From assembly GCA_021229015.1 (NCBI GenBank), contig CM037778.1:13116956-13180955 (forward strand): a stretch of 64,000 nt of DNA, given 5' to 3'. Made by a program: the position numbers and the translations under genes. Position 1 is the stretch's first letter. Each line of letters opens with the position of its first letter. The notes beneath the pieces were generated by a model that was not told the DNA's origin, searched no databases, and saw nothing but the letters and a program-made list of their open reading frames with translations. Origin of the DNA: Solen grandis. Lineage: Eukaryota; Mollusca; Bivalvia; Adapedonta; Solenidae. Below, one piece after another: positions 44,541 to 55,110 of the stretch.

Positions 44541-46470
44541 GGATAACATCCAAGCGTGAAGACGAAGAGCGTAAGGATTGTCGTGTAGGACCCTGTTCCG
44601 ACCTTGTGACAGAAGGTCCGGAACCTGGGGAAGTTCTACAGGATAGTCTATCAGAAGATCCAGAAGATCCACGAACCAAGATCTCGTTGGCCAAAGTGGA
44701 GCTACAAGGAGGATCCGACACTGAGATCGCAGGATTTTCCTTAGAACTAAGGGAATCAGAGAAAACGGTGGAAACGCATAAGCAAATAGATGATCCCAGT
44801 TTACAGACAGAGCATCTATCGCCCAAGCCCTGTGATCCGATACCGGTGACACAAACAGTGGAAGTTGGTTGTTCAGCCTGGTAGCAAATAGATCGACAGA
44901 CGGAGACCCGAAAATCGCAAACAGAGTTGTTGCGATCCGAGGAAGTAACTTCCATTCCGAGGGAGAAGAGAATGCCTGCGGGATAGTTGGTCCGCTAAGA
45001 CATTTAGACGACCCGGAAGATGTCTGACTTGAATGAGTACCGAAGACACCTGACACCAATGAAGAAGGTGCCATGCTTCCATGCACAGAGAAGGCGAGTG
45101 CGTCCCCCCTTGTCTGCGGATGTAAGAGACAACAGTCGTGTTGTCTGTAGATACTAGAACAGATGTCTCGAATGAGAGGAGAAAACTGTCGTAAGGCTAG
45201 TAGAACCGCTTTGAGTTCCAGGTTGTTGATATAAAGAGAACTGTCCAGAGGGGACCAAAGACCCGAGGTTGTGAGACCCAGAGGTTCCAGATGAGCACCC
45301 CAGCCTGACAGACTGGCATCCGAGAAGAGGAACAGTTCCAGTTGAGGAGGAGAAAGAGGAACACCCTCTCGGAGAAACGAGGGGGAATTGCACCAACTGA
45401 GATGATGAACCAATTCCGGGGAAACAGGAAGAATGGTCTGTAAATGGTCTCGACTGGGACGCCAGATCGAGAGTAGGATAAATTGAAGAGGTCGCATGTG
45501 AAGGCGGCCCAGCGGAACAAGATCCGCTGCTGCATTGAGTACACCGAGAAGCGATAGAAATTCGCAGGCTGAGATCGATTGCCGACGCGAAAACCCCCGA
45601 ACCAGAGTTAGAAGAGACATAATTCTGGGTTCCGGAATTCTGATCCTGTTTAGGTCGGTCAGAAACTGCATCCCGACAAACGTGAAGTTCTGGGATGGGA
45701 TCAACTCCGATTTCTCGGAGTTGAGGATGAAGCCTAGCCGGAGAGCTAGGTCTGTCACCCATCGAAGTTCATCGAGAAGAGCGACTGGGTCCATGTGAAG
45801 AAGAAGCCAGTCGTCGAAATACGCCAGGAGGCGTGAGCCGCGAAAATGAACCCTGGCGACCAGAACCGAAACTATTTTGGTGAAGATTCTGGGGGCCGAA
45901 GACAGGCCGAACGGAAGGGCCTTGAACTGGTAGACAGTTTGACCATCCGTAAAGCGAAGGTATTTCCTGGAATGAGGATGGATAGATACATGGAAGTAGG
46001 CATCCGATAAATCCAGGGAAACAGCCCAGTGACCGGGGAGGACGGCTGCCCTGATCGACGAAGTTGTTTCCATTTTGAAGTGTTCCTTCGGAATGAAGGA
46101 GTTTAGATGAGATAGGTCTATGACCGGTCGAAAACCGCCGTCCTTCTTGGGAACCAGAAAGAGACGGCTGTAAAACCCCGGAAGAGGTTGGAATCGAGAC
46201 CCTTTCTACCGCTCCTTTTTTCATAAGATCTGAAATAGCGAGTCCTAGTCGAGGATGATTGGTGGAGAGATGAATGGGAGAGCGTGACAGTGGAGGGGGA
46301 CGACTGAACGGAAACCCGATAACCGTGTCTCACGATAGACAGGACCCATTGGTCGTCGGTGATTGTCTCCCATTGCTGAATGAAATGAGTGAGTCTGCCG
46401 CCTACTGGAAGGGGCAGAAACACTCTTTCCTCCTAATCGAACGTCTGGAAGAGGAAGCGGAAGAAAGGAC
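44520..46470 (-). pseudogene. DIRS polyprotein: RT, RNase H and Dam-like methylase region, copy 2
   Basis: The longest surviving frame in the window (46,073-44,430, 547 codons) carries VSLDLSDAYFHVSI, LPFGLSSAPRIF, and AYFDDWLLLH with Phe where copy 1 has Ile. It continues with FLFSDASLSGWGAHLE and, further on, SVDLFATRLNNQL and YAFPPFSLI. Between about 45,165 and 44,960 the frame is wrong: a small deletion and a later one-base loss cancel out, so the second half of RNase H is scrambled although the frame stays open. The 5' third (GGRLTHFIQQWETIT) is in another frame because of changes near 46,310 and 46,190. Confidence 0.9.
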
Positions 46471-46477
46471 GTACCCC

Positions 46478-48739
46478 TAGGGCTTACTCCTACCCCTTTG
46501 ACTGGTAGAGGTAGAAGAAGGGGTGGGGGGCGATGAAGGAGGAAATCGTGGTCGCTGAGGACCAGATTGGCGAGCGCCCCTGGAAGAGGGATTACCTCTG
46601 AAAGGAGATTGAGGTTTACCCTTTTCCGAGTCCTTCGGGGATTTACCGGTAGAAGCCGAAGGCTTCTTCGTATCCGGAATTTAGGGGGAGCCGAAGTAGG
46701 AGTGCGGGGTTGAAAGGCCACCGCTCCGTGCATTTGCTCCTCCCTGGAGGCATCCGCTACTTCCTTGATTCGGCCCCCAAAAAGGGACGAAGAAGAAAGA
46801 GGGGCCGACCTAAGCTTTTCTCGAGAAGAGGAGAGAAGTAGCTTGTTGGGGCCGTCCAGGATGGCATCCTGCCTGCAGCGAGTCATCTCTGAAGAGAGAG
46901 AGAGAGATAGCAAAATAGAATGTTTTGCAGTCGCTGCTAAGGCCTCTAAAAGAAGCCTGACGGAAGAAGATAAGGCATCTTTTTGCTGTATTTGACCGAA
47001 AGTGCGGCCACGAAGGAGTCAGTATGAGACGAGATGCCGGAAAGAAAGCGGGAGCGTTGCTCCAGCGATCCAAGACCTTCTGCTGAAGCGGTAAAGAGGA
47101 GGGGACCTTGAGCCGGAGCCGACTCGCCTCTAGGTCGAGTTTCGGAGGGTGGATAGAAAATCACCCTCCAGAAACTTGTAGGTCTTGGGGTTAAAACCCA
47201 AAGGCCGAAGGTCTGAAGTGGGAATAAACCAGCCCGGTCCTGGCTTGGAAGAGGAGGAAGATTCGAAATCCTCCAGAGCCGAACGGACGACCGGAGAGAA
47301 AGGGAGCAACTCGGTTCGACTGATTTGGATTCCTTAGGCTTACCGACAAGGTCGAGGTAACCTTCGCACCTCTTACGGGAGGGAGAGGGGCCGGTTTGCA
47401 CACTGATGCAGGTAAGGTAGCAAAGACCTCCTGAACAGCCTGTCCATGGAAAAACGACTGTCGTCTGACTCCTCGTCCTCGTCAGAGAGAGGATTGTCAG
47501 TACGAGGTTCGGAATGAGCGCTGGATCGGCGCGAGGTGGCCGAAAGAGGCACGCCTCGGCAAATAAGAGTCCTCTCCGAGCATGAAGGAGATTTCATCCT
47601 CAAGTGTCGTCAGAGCAGCCGCTAGTAGGAGGGTTGCGATAGAGGAGGGACCAGCCTAGGCAGATGGGGAGCTCCTGAGGGGGAAAGCCATAAAGGAATG
47701 GAGGGAAAAAGGGCCACAAGGGGTGTGCAGAAAAGCGCCTGTGGCCCAGAGGGAGAAGATAAGTAACGTCTGTGATCTAAGGTCTCTGTGGAAGAAACCC
47801 GATCCCTCTAGAAGATGAAGGCTCGTCCGTATGACAGGGGGGGAGGCAGAACTGAAATGCCTGGCATATTCCCCATCATGCGGGACCACCACGTGGAAGG
47901 ATCGAAGGTATGAGGTTGCGCTGAAAAATCCGCACCTTGAACCTTCGAAGACGTGGTAGAGCGTAAAGGGGACCGGTCCCTAGTAGCAGAGCTAGGGGAC
48001 CGGTGACCGGAAACGCCCGGGGAACGGTTGGAGGGCCGTTTCTTGGGCACCCTTGAACACGAGGGAGCAGGTGGCCGAAGCGGAGAAACCGCAGGGCTGC
48101 CTGAGGAAAAACTGGGAGTCCGAACTTTTTTCAGTTAGAATCGGCGAAGACCGGTGACCCACACGCCTAGAGTGGTGAGCCGACCTGGCCGTTGATCGGT
48201 GACGATCTTTTGCCGATGACCGGTGATAACCGGTCTTGGGTCTCTGAGACCGATCACGAACAATAGATGTTCGACGATGGTCGGTAACCGGTCTTGACCG
48301 GTGCCGGTGGCTAGACCTGACCGGTGACCGGTCGCGGGCCTTGCTATGACTAATATCAAGCAAATGACCGGTCATGCCCGGTGACCGGTCGGAGTAGTCT
48401 CCTTGGCGGCTACCCTGGGGTAACACAAGGAGAGCCGGACAGGGAGCCAGGAGACGAAGGCGGCCTCTCCGGAGAGGGGCGGGAAGCCTTCTTCCTGGGA
48501 GGGGGAGAGGGACTCCGACCCCCAGCAGCACTGAACCCAGAGAAGGAGGAGGAAGATGAGGCCTTCCTTTTCCGGGATGAATAGGATCGACGTGAAGAGG
48601 CTTTCTTCCAGACCTCTTCTGACCACGAAACACAAACAGTGCAGGTGTCATCCCTGGAGCACCCCGAGCATGAAAGGCAGGACTGATGGGAGTCCCAGGA
48701 CGCCTTGACATGTCCGCAGGAACCCCGAGACTGCAACAT
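46478..48739 (-). pseudogene. DIRS ORF1 (gag-like), copy 2
   Basis: It starts at ATG 48,739 (MLQSRGSCGHVKASWDSHQS). It keeps the Cys/His segment that copy 1 has lost to a frameshift, with HxxCxxC and CxxC spacings (HQSCLSCSGC, then DTCTVC) followed by RKRKASSSSSFSGFSA. A one-base loss near 48,420 and the same in-frame TGA as copy 1 (48,372-48,374) interrupt it. The TGHRS repeat is shorter than in copy 1, and several further shifts follow down to TAG 46,478. A role in packaging element RNA or cDNA is inferred from position only. Confidence 0.8.
48000..48390. repeat. ACCGGT-rich coding repeat in ORF1, copy 2 (contracted)
   Basis: About eleven ACCGGT hexamers, against about twenty in copy 1, in the same part of ORF1. 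Confidence 0.8.
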
Positions 48740-49083
48740 TGAAAATCAATACAAGAAAGAACAATGTAAGCAAAATAAAACGGGAAGACCGAAGAAAACC
48801 CGTACAAGAAAATTCTCGAAACGAGACAACAGTATATATATACAAAATCAAAATAATACCAGTGCCACGGGAGCCGAAGCACGGAAACCCGTGACACAAG
48901 GCAAAAATCCCGATACGGGACGGGGATTGAAATTCTACACGATATAAGAATAAAAATCAATAAGAAACAAATAAAACAACACAGCCGAGGCTATGAAAAA
49001 AGAAAAGGAGAGCTGTAGCGCACAGAAGCTATCAAGAAAGGGACACGCTAGGTTACCCACAAAAACTCGATGGCTTCCAAAAC

Positions 49084-49202
49084 ACAATTGGAGAACGGGG
49101 GTTACACTTCCGGTAACTAGGGGGCTTAGGGAATGGTTTATTTTGCGTACTCTGTTTTGGAAGCTGTGCACAAATAGACACATACCTGAAGTAATAACAG
49201 GT
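49084..49202 (-). repeat. DIRS copy 2, right inverted terminal repeat
   Basis: The inverse of 43,096-43,214. The outer extremity ends at 49,224. Confidence 0.92.
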
Positions 49203-49224
49203 AACGTATTTATGCTATTAAAAT

Positions 49225-49440
49225 GGAGGCTTGAAAATTTGACATTCAAGTGTGCCATTGATCTAGCGTGACTGCCACATGCATGCTTGATAAATGAGAT
49301 AAACATTTGAGCAAAGTTTTATGAAAAATTCTTCAAATGGTACATGTATAGGAGATATGGAGCAGACACTAATTATGGACAAACAGGAGAACAGATGGCA
49401 TTCCTATAACCCTCCTCCTGCTACATGACAGGAAGTTGCA
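49225..49440 (+). mobile_element. 148-bp-family HINE unit, right of DIRS copy 2, with 3' end
   Basis: GAGATATGGAGCAGACAC and CATTCCTATAACCCTCCTCC match the end of the element at 18,888-19,765. The terminal hairpin is degenerate (CTCCTGCTACATGACAGGA). Confidence 0.65.
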
Positions 49441-50830
49441 AAATACACTATGTTAAATAGTTATGATGCTCATTCATGACTTACCCTTGATTTATACAGT
49501 CACCTGACTTAAACAGCCAAAATGGCCACATTCCTTGACTGGCTGCTTAAAATAATTTTTGACTGATCTAAGGCATACTAGTGGAAAGATATATTTTTTT
49601 GATTTTCCAAATAAGTACTATAATAAAATACTAAAGATTTTCCTACATTTAAATCTGGTGGTCATCTTGGTAGGCGGAACGAAATGATATATGCTATTTC
49701 AGTATCACCAAATGATCATTCCTATTGACTTTCATCAAAATCTGCTTAGGAGATGTCTTTAAAAGATTTTTCTATTTTTAGCTCTGGTGGCCATCTTGGT
49801 TGGTGACTGGAATGATTTTAGCTATTTTTGTTCAGTACCCTAAGGATCATTCCTATAAAGTTTTATCAAAATCTACTCAGCGGTTTAGGAGATGTCATTT
49901 AAAACAAAAAGTTGACGACACAAGATGGACGACAGACTAAGACTGATCACAATACCTCACCTGAAAAAACTAAAGGCTAATAACTGACCAGTACCAGAAA
50001 CTGTTGGAGATGGTGATGCTCCCTGAATGTTTGTTTGTCAAAAAAAATAGCCGTCAGTGTATGATGCGTTTGATGAGTGACGGTTAATTAAAATAAGATG
50101 GCCATATGGCCCTATCCTATCTCCTAGTGGTCTCATTTTTTAAGGGATCAATTTGATTTTAGCAATTATGATAGATAGCCATGAGGTGACAATTTGTGCT
50201 GAATGAAATTAAATTCTAGACATTGGCTTCATAGCAGAATTTTGAAATTATCTATAATTAAAGGGTATATTAGGAAACAGCCTGACCCTCTAGAAGCCTC
50301 ATTTTTTATAGGATAAACTTTTAGCAATTATGGTAAGGTAGTCATTGAGGTGACCATTTGTGCCAAGAACAATTTATTTCTCATCTTTGGTTTCATAGAA
50401 AAGAATTTTAAAGTTTTCTATATAGAGTTTACAAGGAAACTAGGAAACCCCCTAGGGACCTCATTTTACAAGGGATCAACTTATTTTAGCAACAAGAAAT
50501 GTTTGTAAATCATATAATTATGCCCTCCCTCATATGCCATAATATTTATATATAGCTATATTTTATGTATGATGTTTGACTTCATAACATGGGCATGTCA
50601 CAAATTGGTCCAGAACTTATCTTTCCCAGTTACCTGATGTGTAATGTGAACATCACTGAAGCACACACAGAAAGGAATACATCATCACTTAACACAATGT
50701 TTGTGAGAATTCAACTTATAGCCTTGTGACCTTGACCTTTGGAGGTACAAATCTCAAAATTAATAGAGGTCTTCTACAAGTCATATGCAACAACCATACC
50801 AAGTTTGAGATCTCGGGGTCAAATAGAACC
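49441..50830 (+). repeat. Diverged HINE-like units, no gene
   Basis: GGTGGCCATCTTGGTTGG-type units lie at 49,660-49,960. Units of the type seen at 23,190 (ACAATTTGTGCTGAATGAAAT) lie at 50,100-50,490. Element ends are mostly unrecognisable. A CCTTGACCTTTGGAGG phrase at 50,730 belongs to the same repeat world. Confidence 0.55.
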
Positions 50831-50838
50831 AAGTTATA

Positions 50839-51159
50839 CAAGAGGGCCATCATGGCCTCCACGCTCACCAGAGTACCATCAGTTTAAATAACAATGCAAT
50901 TTAACATTGATTAAAATTTCAGATAAGTAAAATAGAATTTCAAATATTCTATACAGACTAAATAAGAACTAGCCAACCATCAGCAGGACTTATTTTTTAG
51001 AGGATGGAACCATGAAATGACAGAACTATTATGTCAATTATTGCAAAAATTACTTCAACACATAGCAAGGCACATCCTTAACTCAACAGAGAAAGTCTAT
51101 ATACTTAAATGTTTGTATCTTTTGACCTGGTTTAAAGTTAACAAAAAACAAAATCAAAA
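50839..51159 (+). mobile_element. HINE-like 5' fragment (variant motif GCTCACCAGAG)
   Basis: It starts CAAGAGGGCCATCATGGCC, the same subfamily as 27,567, and is interrupted by the next element. Confidence 0.6.
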
Positions 51160-51423
51160 CAAGAGAGGCAAGAAGGCCCTGAATTGCTCACCTGAGAAAT
51201 AATTACCTTCATTGCCTTTTATAACAGTCATACTGGATACAAAATCCATGCATAAGTACAGCAAAATAATTGTAATTACACACAAAAACTGTACCTGTGG
51301 ACCAAATTTTGATGGTCATAAATCAAGTGACCCCTAGGATGGAACCAATCAATGCTTTGAAAACTTGGTTCAAGTCCACAGGCGATGTCAGACAGATTTT
51401 ATAAAGTTGAAGGGTAAAAACAA
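51160..51423 (+). mobile_element. HINE-like 5' fragment
   Basis: It starts CAAGAGAGGCAAGAAGGCCC with TGCTCACCTGAG, and is cut by another start at 51,424. Confidence 0.6.
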
Positions 51424-51930
51424 CAAGAGGCCATTATGGCCCTGGATCGCTCATTTGGTATCATTAGGCTATGTAAAATCAAATGACCCTGGGGCAGGGC
51501 CAGTTTTGACCCCAGGGCCATGATTTGAACAAACTTGGTAGAGGTCTACTAGCCCATGTTACATACCAAATATCTAACCCATAGGCCTTATTGTTTCTGA
51601 AAAGAAGATTTTTCTATTTGTTCCTTTTTTAAGTCTACGTAAAATTAAGTGACCCCAGTGGGCTGGGCCAATTCTTTACACCAATATCTAAACTCCAGGC
51701 CTTGTGGTTTCTGGAAAGAAGACTTTTCAAGATTTTTCCTATAAGCAAGTGGCCCCTGGTCAGGGCCAATTTTGACCACAGGGTCATGATTTGAACAAAC
51801 TTGGAAGAGGTAGGAACATCCTTGCCAAGTTTGATCACTTTCCCATCAAGAGTTTCAGAGAAGAAGATGAAATTGTTGAGGACTGATGATGCCGGACAAA
51901 GGTTGATCCCAAAAGCACACACAAAAACCA
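51424..51930 (+). mobile_element. HINE-like element with degraded 3' end
   Basis: It starts CAAGAGGCCATTATGGCCC, has about three units with GACCCTGGGGCAGGGCC, and ends in a decayed hairpin (AAAAGCACACACAAAAACCAGG). Confidence 0.6.
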
Positions 51931-51959
51931 GGTAGAGCTCTGATATAATTAACCATGTA

Positions 51960-52912
51960 TTGCCAATAAAAAATATTTGGTTGGTACTTATAAATACTCT
52001 GAAGTTATATAAACAGTTTAACAGGGGGGGGGGAATAACTAAAAGAAAATTGAAGCAAGCATGACATGCCTACAATATGAGCAAGTAGACTTGGTATTTT
52101 TAATTGTTGTGAAGTTAATAAAATGCAAGCAAGTTTTATTGAAATACATCAGTAGTTTCGAAGCAGTAGCTGGCAATGTATATGAACTAACAAAATGGTC
52201 AAAGGGGCATGATTTTCAAAAAGGTTAAAACAACCAATCTGTTTTGCTAATGTACAAAGTGTAATGATTAATCCCAGCAAGTTTTATTGAAATACATCCA
52301 TTTGTTACAGAGGAGTAGCCGGCAGATCATTATGGTAGTAGCTGGCAATGTACATGAGCTGTCAAAGGAGCATAATTTTCCAACAAGAGGGCCATGATGG
52401 CCCTGAATCGCTCACCTGATTATAAATGAGCAACATATGTTGGATTTTTCATATTGACCTACTTTTTAACATCACATGACCCACTTTCGAACTTGTCCAA
52501 GATTTTATGGAAACAAACATTCTGACCAATTTCATGAAGATTGGGCCAAAATGTGGCCTTTAGATTGTTAACAAGGTTTTTCTAAGATTTGACCTCATGA
52601 CCTCCTTTTTGACCCCACATGACCCAATTTTGAACTTGTCCAAGATTTAATGGAAACAAACATTCTGACCAAGTTTCATGAAGATTGGCCAAAAAGTATG
52701 GCGCCTAGAGTGTGACGGATGACGGACGATCACAAAAGCTCACCTTGAGCACGTTGTGCTCAGGTGAGCTAAAAAGGGGAGCTAACCCAACCTGTTGTAG
52801 ATTACGCACATCTACAATGTGCAATGTTAAATGCAAGCTACATCCAGTAGTTCTGCAGCAGTAGCTGGCAATGTACATGAGCTACCAAATGGTCAAAGGA
52901 GCATAATTTTAG
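51960..52912 (+). repeat. Tandem units with AGTAGCTGGCAATGTA, host of a compact HINE insertion
   Basis: Units marked by GTAGCTGGCAATGTA occur near 52,166, 52,336 and 52,861, each followed by GGTCAAAGG-GCAT-ATTTT. The element at 52,384 splits one unit. Confidence 0.65.
52384..52771 (+). mobile_element. Compact complete HINE-like element, 388 bp
   Basis: It runs from CAAGAGGGCCATGATGGCCC with GCTCACCTGA, through two core units (AAACATTCTGACCAA at 52,524 and 52,657), and a short GACGGATGACGG tail, to the hairpin GCTCACCTTGAGC / GCTCAGGTGAGC. A sister unit near 52,210 shows the host reading ATTTTC then five A then GG. Here the A tract is divided between the two sides and no target duplication is visible. 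Confidence 0.88.
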
Positions 52913-53080
52913 ACAAGATGGCCATAATAGCCCCTGGATCGCTCACCTAAGAACCAGGTATTAGTGGGAGGAAAAGAAACAGCAAATATCTTATGATATT
53001 GTGGAAAATGGGCTCTGCCCTCTGCAAGCCATAAATCGAGTGAGTACTTTTGGACAAGAGTTTGTACTATTACATATAAC
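52913..53080 (+). mobile_element. HINE-like 5' fragment
   Basis: It starts CAAGATGGCCATAATAGCCC with CGCTCACCTAAG, and is short and truncated. Confidence 0.5.
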
Positions 53081-53089
53081 AATAGATGC

Positions 53090-54590
53090 CCAAGGGCAAC
53101 ATGTCGAGCCCATGGCCTAAGGTGCCCCTTTCACCTCTAATGTGACCCTGACCATGGAGCTAGGGATCCAACTCTTTCGTGTGATACATCATCTCATTGA
53201 GGCAAAACTTACTGCCAAATCATTTGAGAATCCTCTGATCCTGCGAAAAAGAACAGCCCAAAAATGCAAATCCAGTGTGATGACCTTCAATTCTAAGTAT
53301 GACCTTGACATGAAACTATGGACCCAACCCTGTGCTTAACACTTCTGATTATTTAGGCAAACATTAATGCCAACTGATTTGAAAATCCTTCCACCCATGT
53401 CTAGGTTACAGACAAGCAAATGACCTTTGACCTCTAAGTATGACCTTGACCTTTGAGCTAGGGTCACAACTCTTGTACATGACAATCTGTCCAATTGAGG
53501 TAATATTTGGAAGTCCAACTCATTGAGGTTAATTTCCAATTTTTTTAAAAATCAGTTAAACAGGACAAGCAAATCCATGCCCTTTGACCTCTATGTATAA
53601 CTTGAACATTGTGCTCTCACTGAACTGACATCTGTGTCATATTATTTAAGAATCCCTCAATCAATGGGGAAGTAACAGCACGACATGCAAAAATGAACTC
53701 TTTTTTGACCTTTGACCTCAAAGTATGACCTTGAATTTTGAACTACTATTCTGGTTCTTGTGCATGACACAACATCTCACTTAGTTTGACATTTGTGTCA
53801 CGTTAGTTGAGGACCCCCCCCCCCCCCCCCCCCCCCCCCCAATTATGAAAGAGTAATGGTCCAGAAAAGCTGTTTTAGACCATTTTTTTTACATTTGACT
53901 TTTAAGTGTGACCTTGACCTTGAGCTACGAATCTGGCTCTTGTGCATGACCTCCATCTCACTGATTTGACATTTGTGCCAAATTATTTGAGAATCCTTCC
54001 ATCCATGACAAAGTTACAACCCGGACAAGCAAAAAAGAACATTTTTTTGACCTTTGACCTCCATCTGGGGACCTTGACCTTTGAGCTACAAATCTGGTTC
54101 TTGTGCATGACTATCCATCTCACTGAGCTTGACATTTGTGCAAAATAATTTGAAAATCCTTCCATCCATGATGAAGTTACAGCCCGGACAAGCAAAAAAG
54201 TACGGGTTTTTTTTAATTTGACCTCCATCTGTGACCTTGACCTTGAGCTATGAATCTGGTTCTTGAGCATACACTCCGTCTCACTGAGCTTGACATTTGT
54301 GCCAAATTATTTGAGAGTCCTTCAAACCATGATGAAGTTAAAACCTGGACAAGCAAAAAAGTACATGTTTTTGAACTTTGACCTCGATCTGTGACCTTGA
54401 CCTTTGAGCTACAAATCGGGTTTTCTTGTGCATGACTATCCGTCTCACTGAGCTTGACATTTGTGCCAAATTATTTCAGAATCCTTCCATCCATGATGAA
54501 GTTTTAGCCTAGACAAGACCAAATCCAGACGGACGCACATACAAAATCCCGAACTGCCATTGTGGCAATTAAATCAAGCTCACCACGGGC
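53090..54590 (+). repeat. Array of roughly 160-bp units (GACCTTTGACCTC / GGTTCTTGTGCATGAC)
   Basis: About eight diverged units are marked by CTTGTGCATGAC near 53,757, 53,938, 54,100 and 54,423 and relatives upstream, with CCTTCCATCCATGATGAAGTT in each. The array ends in CCAGACGGACGCACAT, which looks like the microsatellite tail of a HINE-like element. GAGCCCATGG near 53,106 and CCACGGGCCC near 54,580 may be its end motifs. A C run of about 30 at 53,812-53,840 interrupts one unit. Confidence 0.7.
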
Positions 54591-54724
54591 CCAGACTTGA
54601 CAAAAAACGGGCTAATACCCTTGGGGGCTATGTTTTTTTACCAATCCAAATAATTTAAACATTCCTGGTAAAAAGTGACCAATAGAACATCTGTGCCAAA
54701 AAACTTTGAAATCCAGCAGTACAT

Positions 54725-55110
54725 GGTGCTATCGTATCAGTTGTCAAAAATTAAAAATTGATAAAACGATTGAAATACGAACGATATACGTTATGCGATA
54801 TATGATCTGCGATATGTAAATTGCGATAGCAAGTTTGATTTACCTGTACGATTTGATACAATGCCGTTTATAATCTGATACCATACGATATACGATCTGC
54901 GATTTACTTTATACGATAAAACGGTAAGCAATTTTTACATGACATTTTTTATCCCTACAAGCTTGATTTGACAAATTTTAGGAATATCAAAAACTTTGTG
55001 TTGTTAACAATATTTATCTCATCACCTATAACTGGAAAACCTTTGTCCATCTGAAATAAAAATATAGAGCGACGGAAATGGGGACAAACAAAATTGCGTC
55101 CCCTGAAAAA
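54725..55110 (-). repeat. Inverted copy of interspersed repeat R (left part)
   Basis: It is the inverse of 33,171-33,530. Shared text includes TTGACAACTGATAC, GATCGTATATCGTATGG, AGATAAATATTGTTA and TTTGTCCCCATTTCC. It contains several overlapping CGATAT/ATGCGAT words. Confidence 0.75.

Larger units (their letters stand above)
43053..49224 (-). mobile_element. DIRS-type tyrosine-recombinase retrotransposon, copy 2
   Basis: About 6.17 kb, colinear with copy 1 and in the same orientation, with the same ITRs, internal complementary region, ORF1, polyprotein and recombinase. The right boundary ...GCTATTAAAAT is identical to copy 1 and the flank differs, so it is an independent insertion and not a segmental duplication. 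It too is broken: frameshifts in ORF1 and RT, a scrambled RNase H segment and a rearranged recombinase. It lies in a 148-bp-family HINE-like unit. Confidence 0.93.

Noticed and set aside
9936..49224. Two DIRS copies arising from one segmental duplication
   Set aside because: Flanking sequences differ on both sides, so they are separate insertions.
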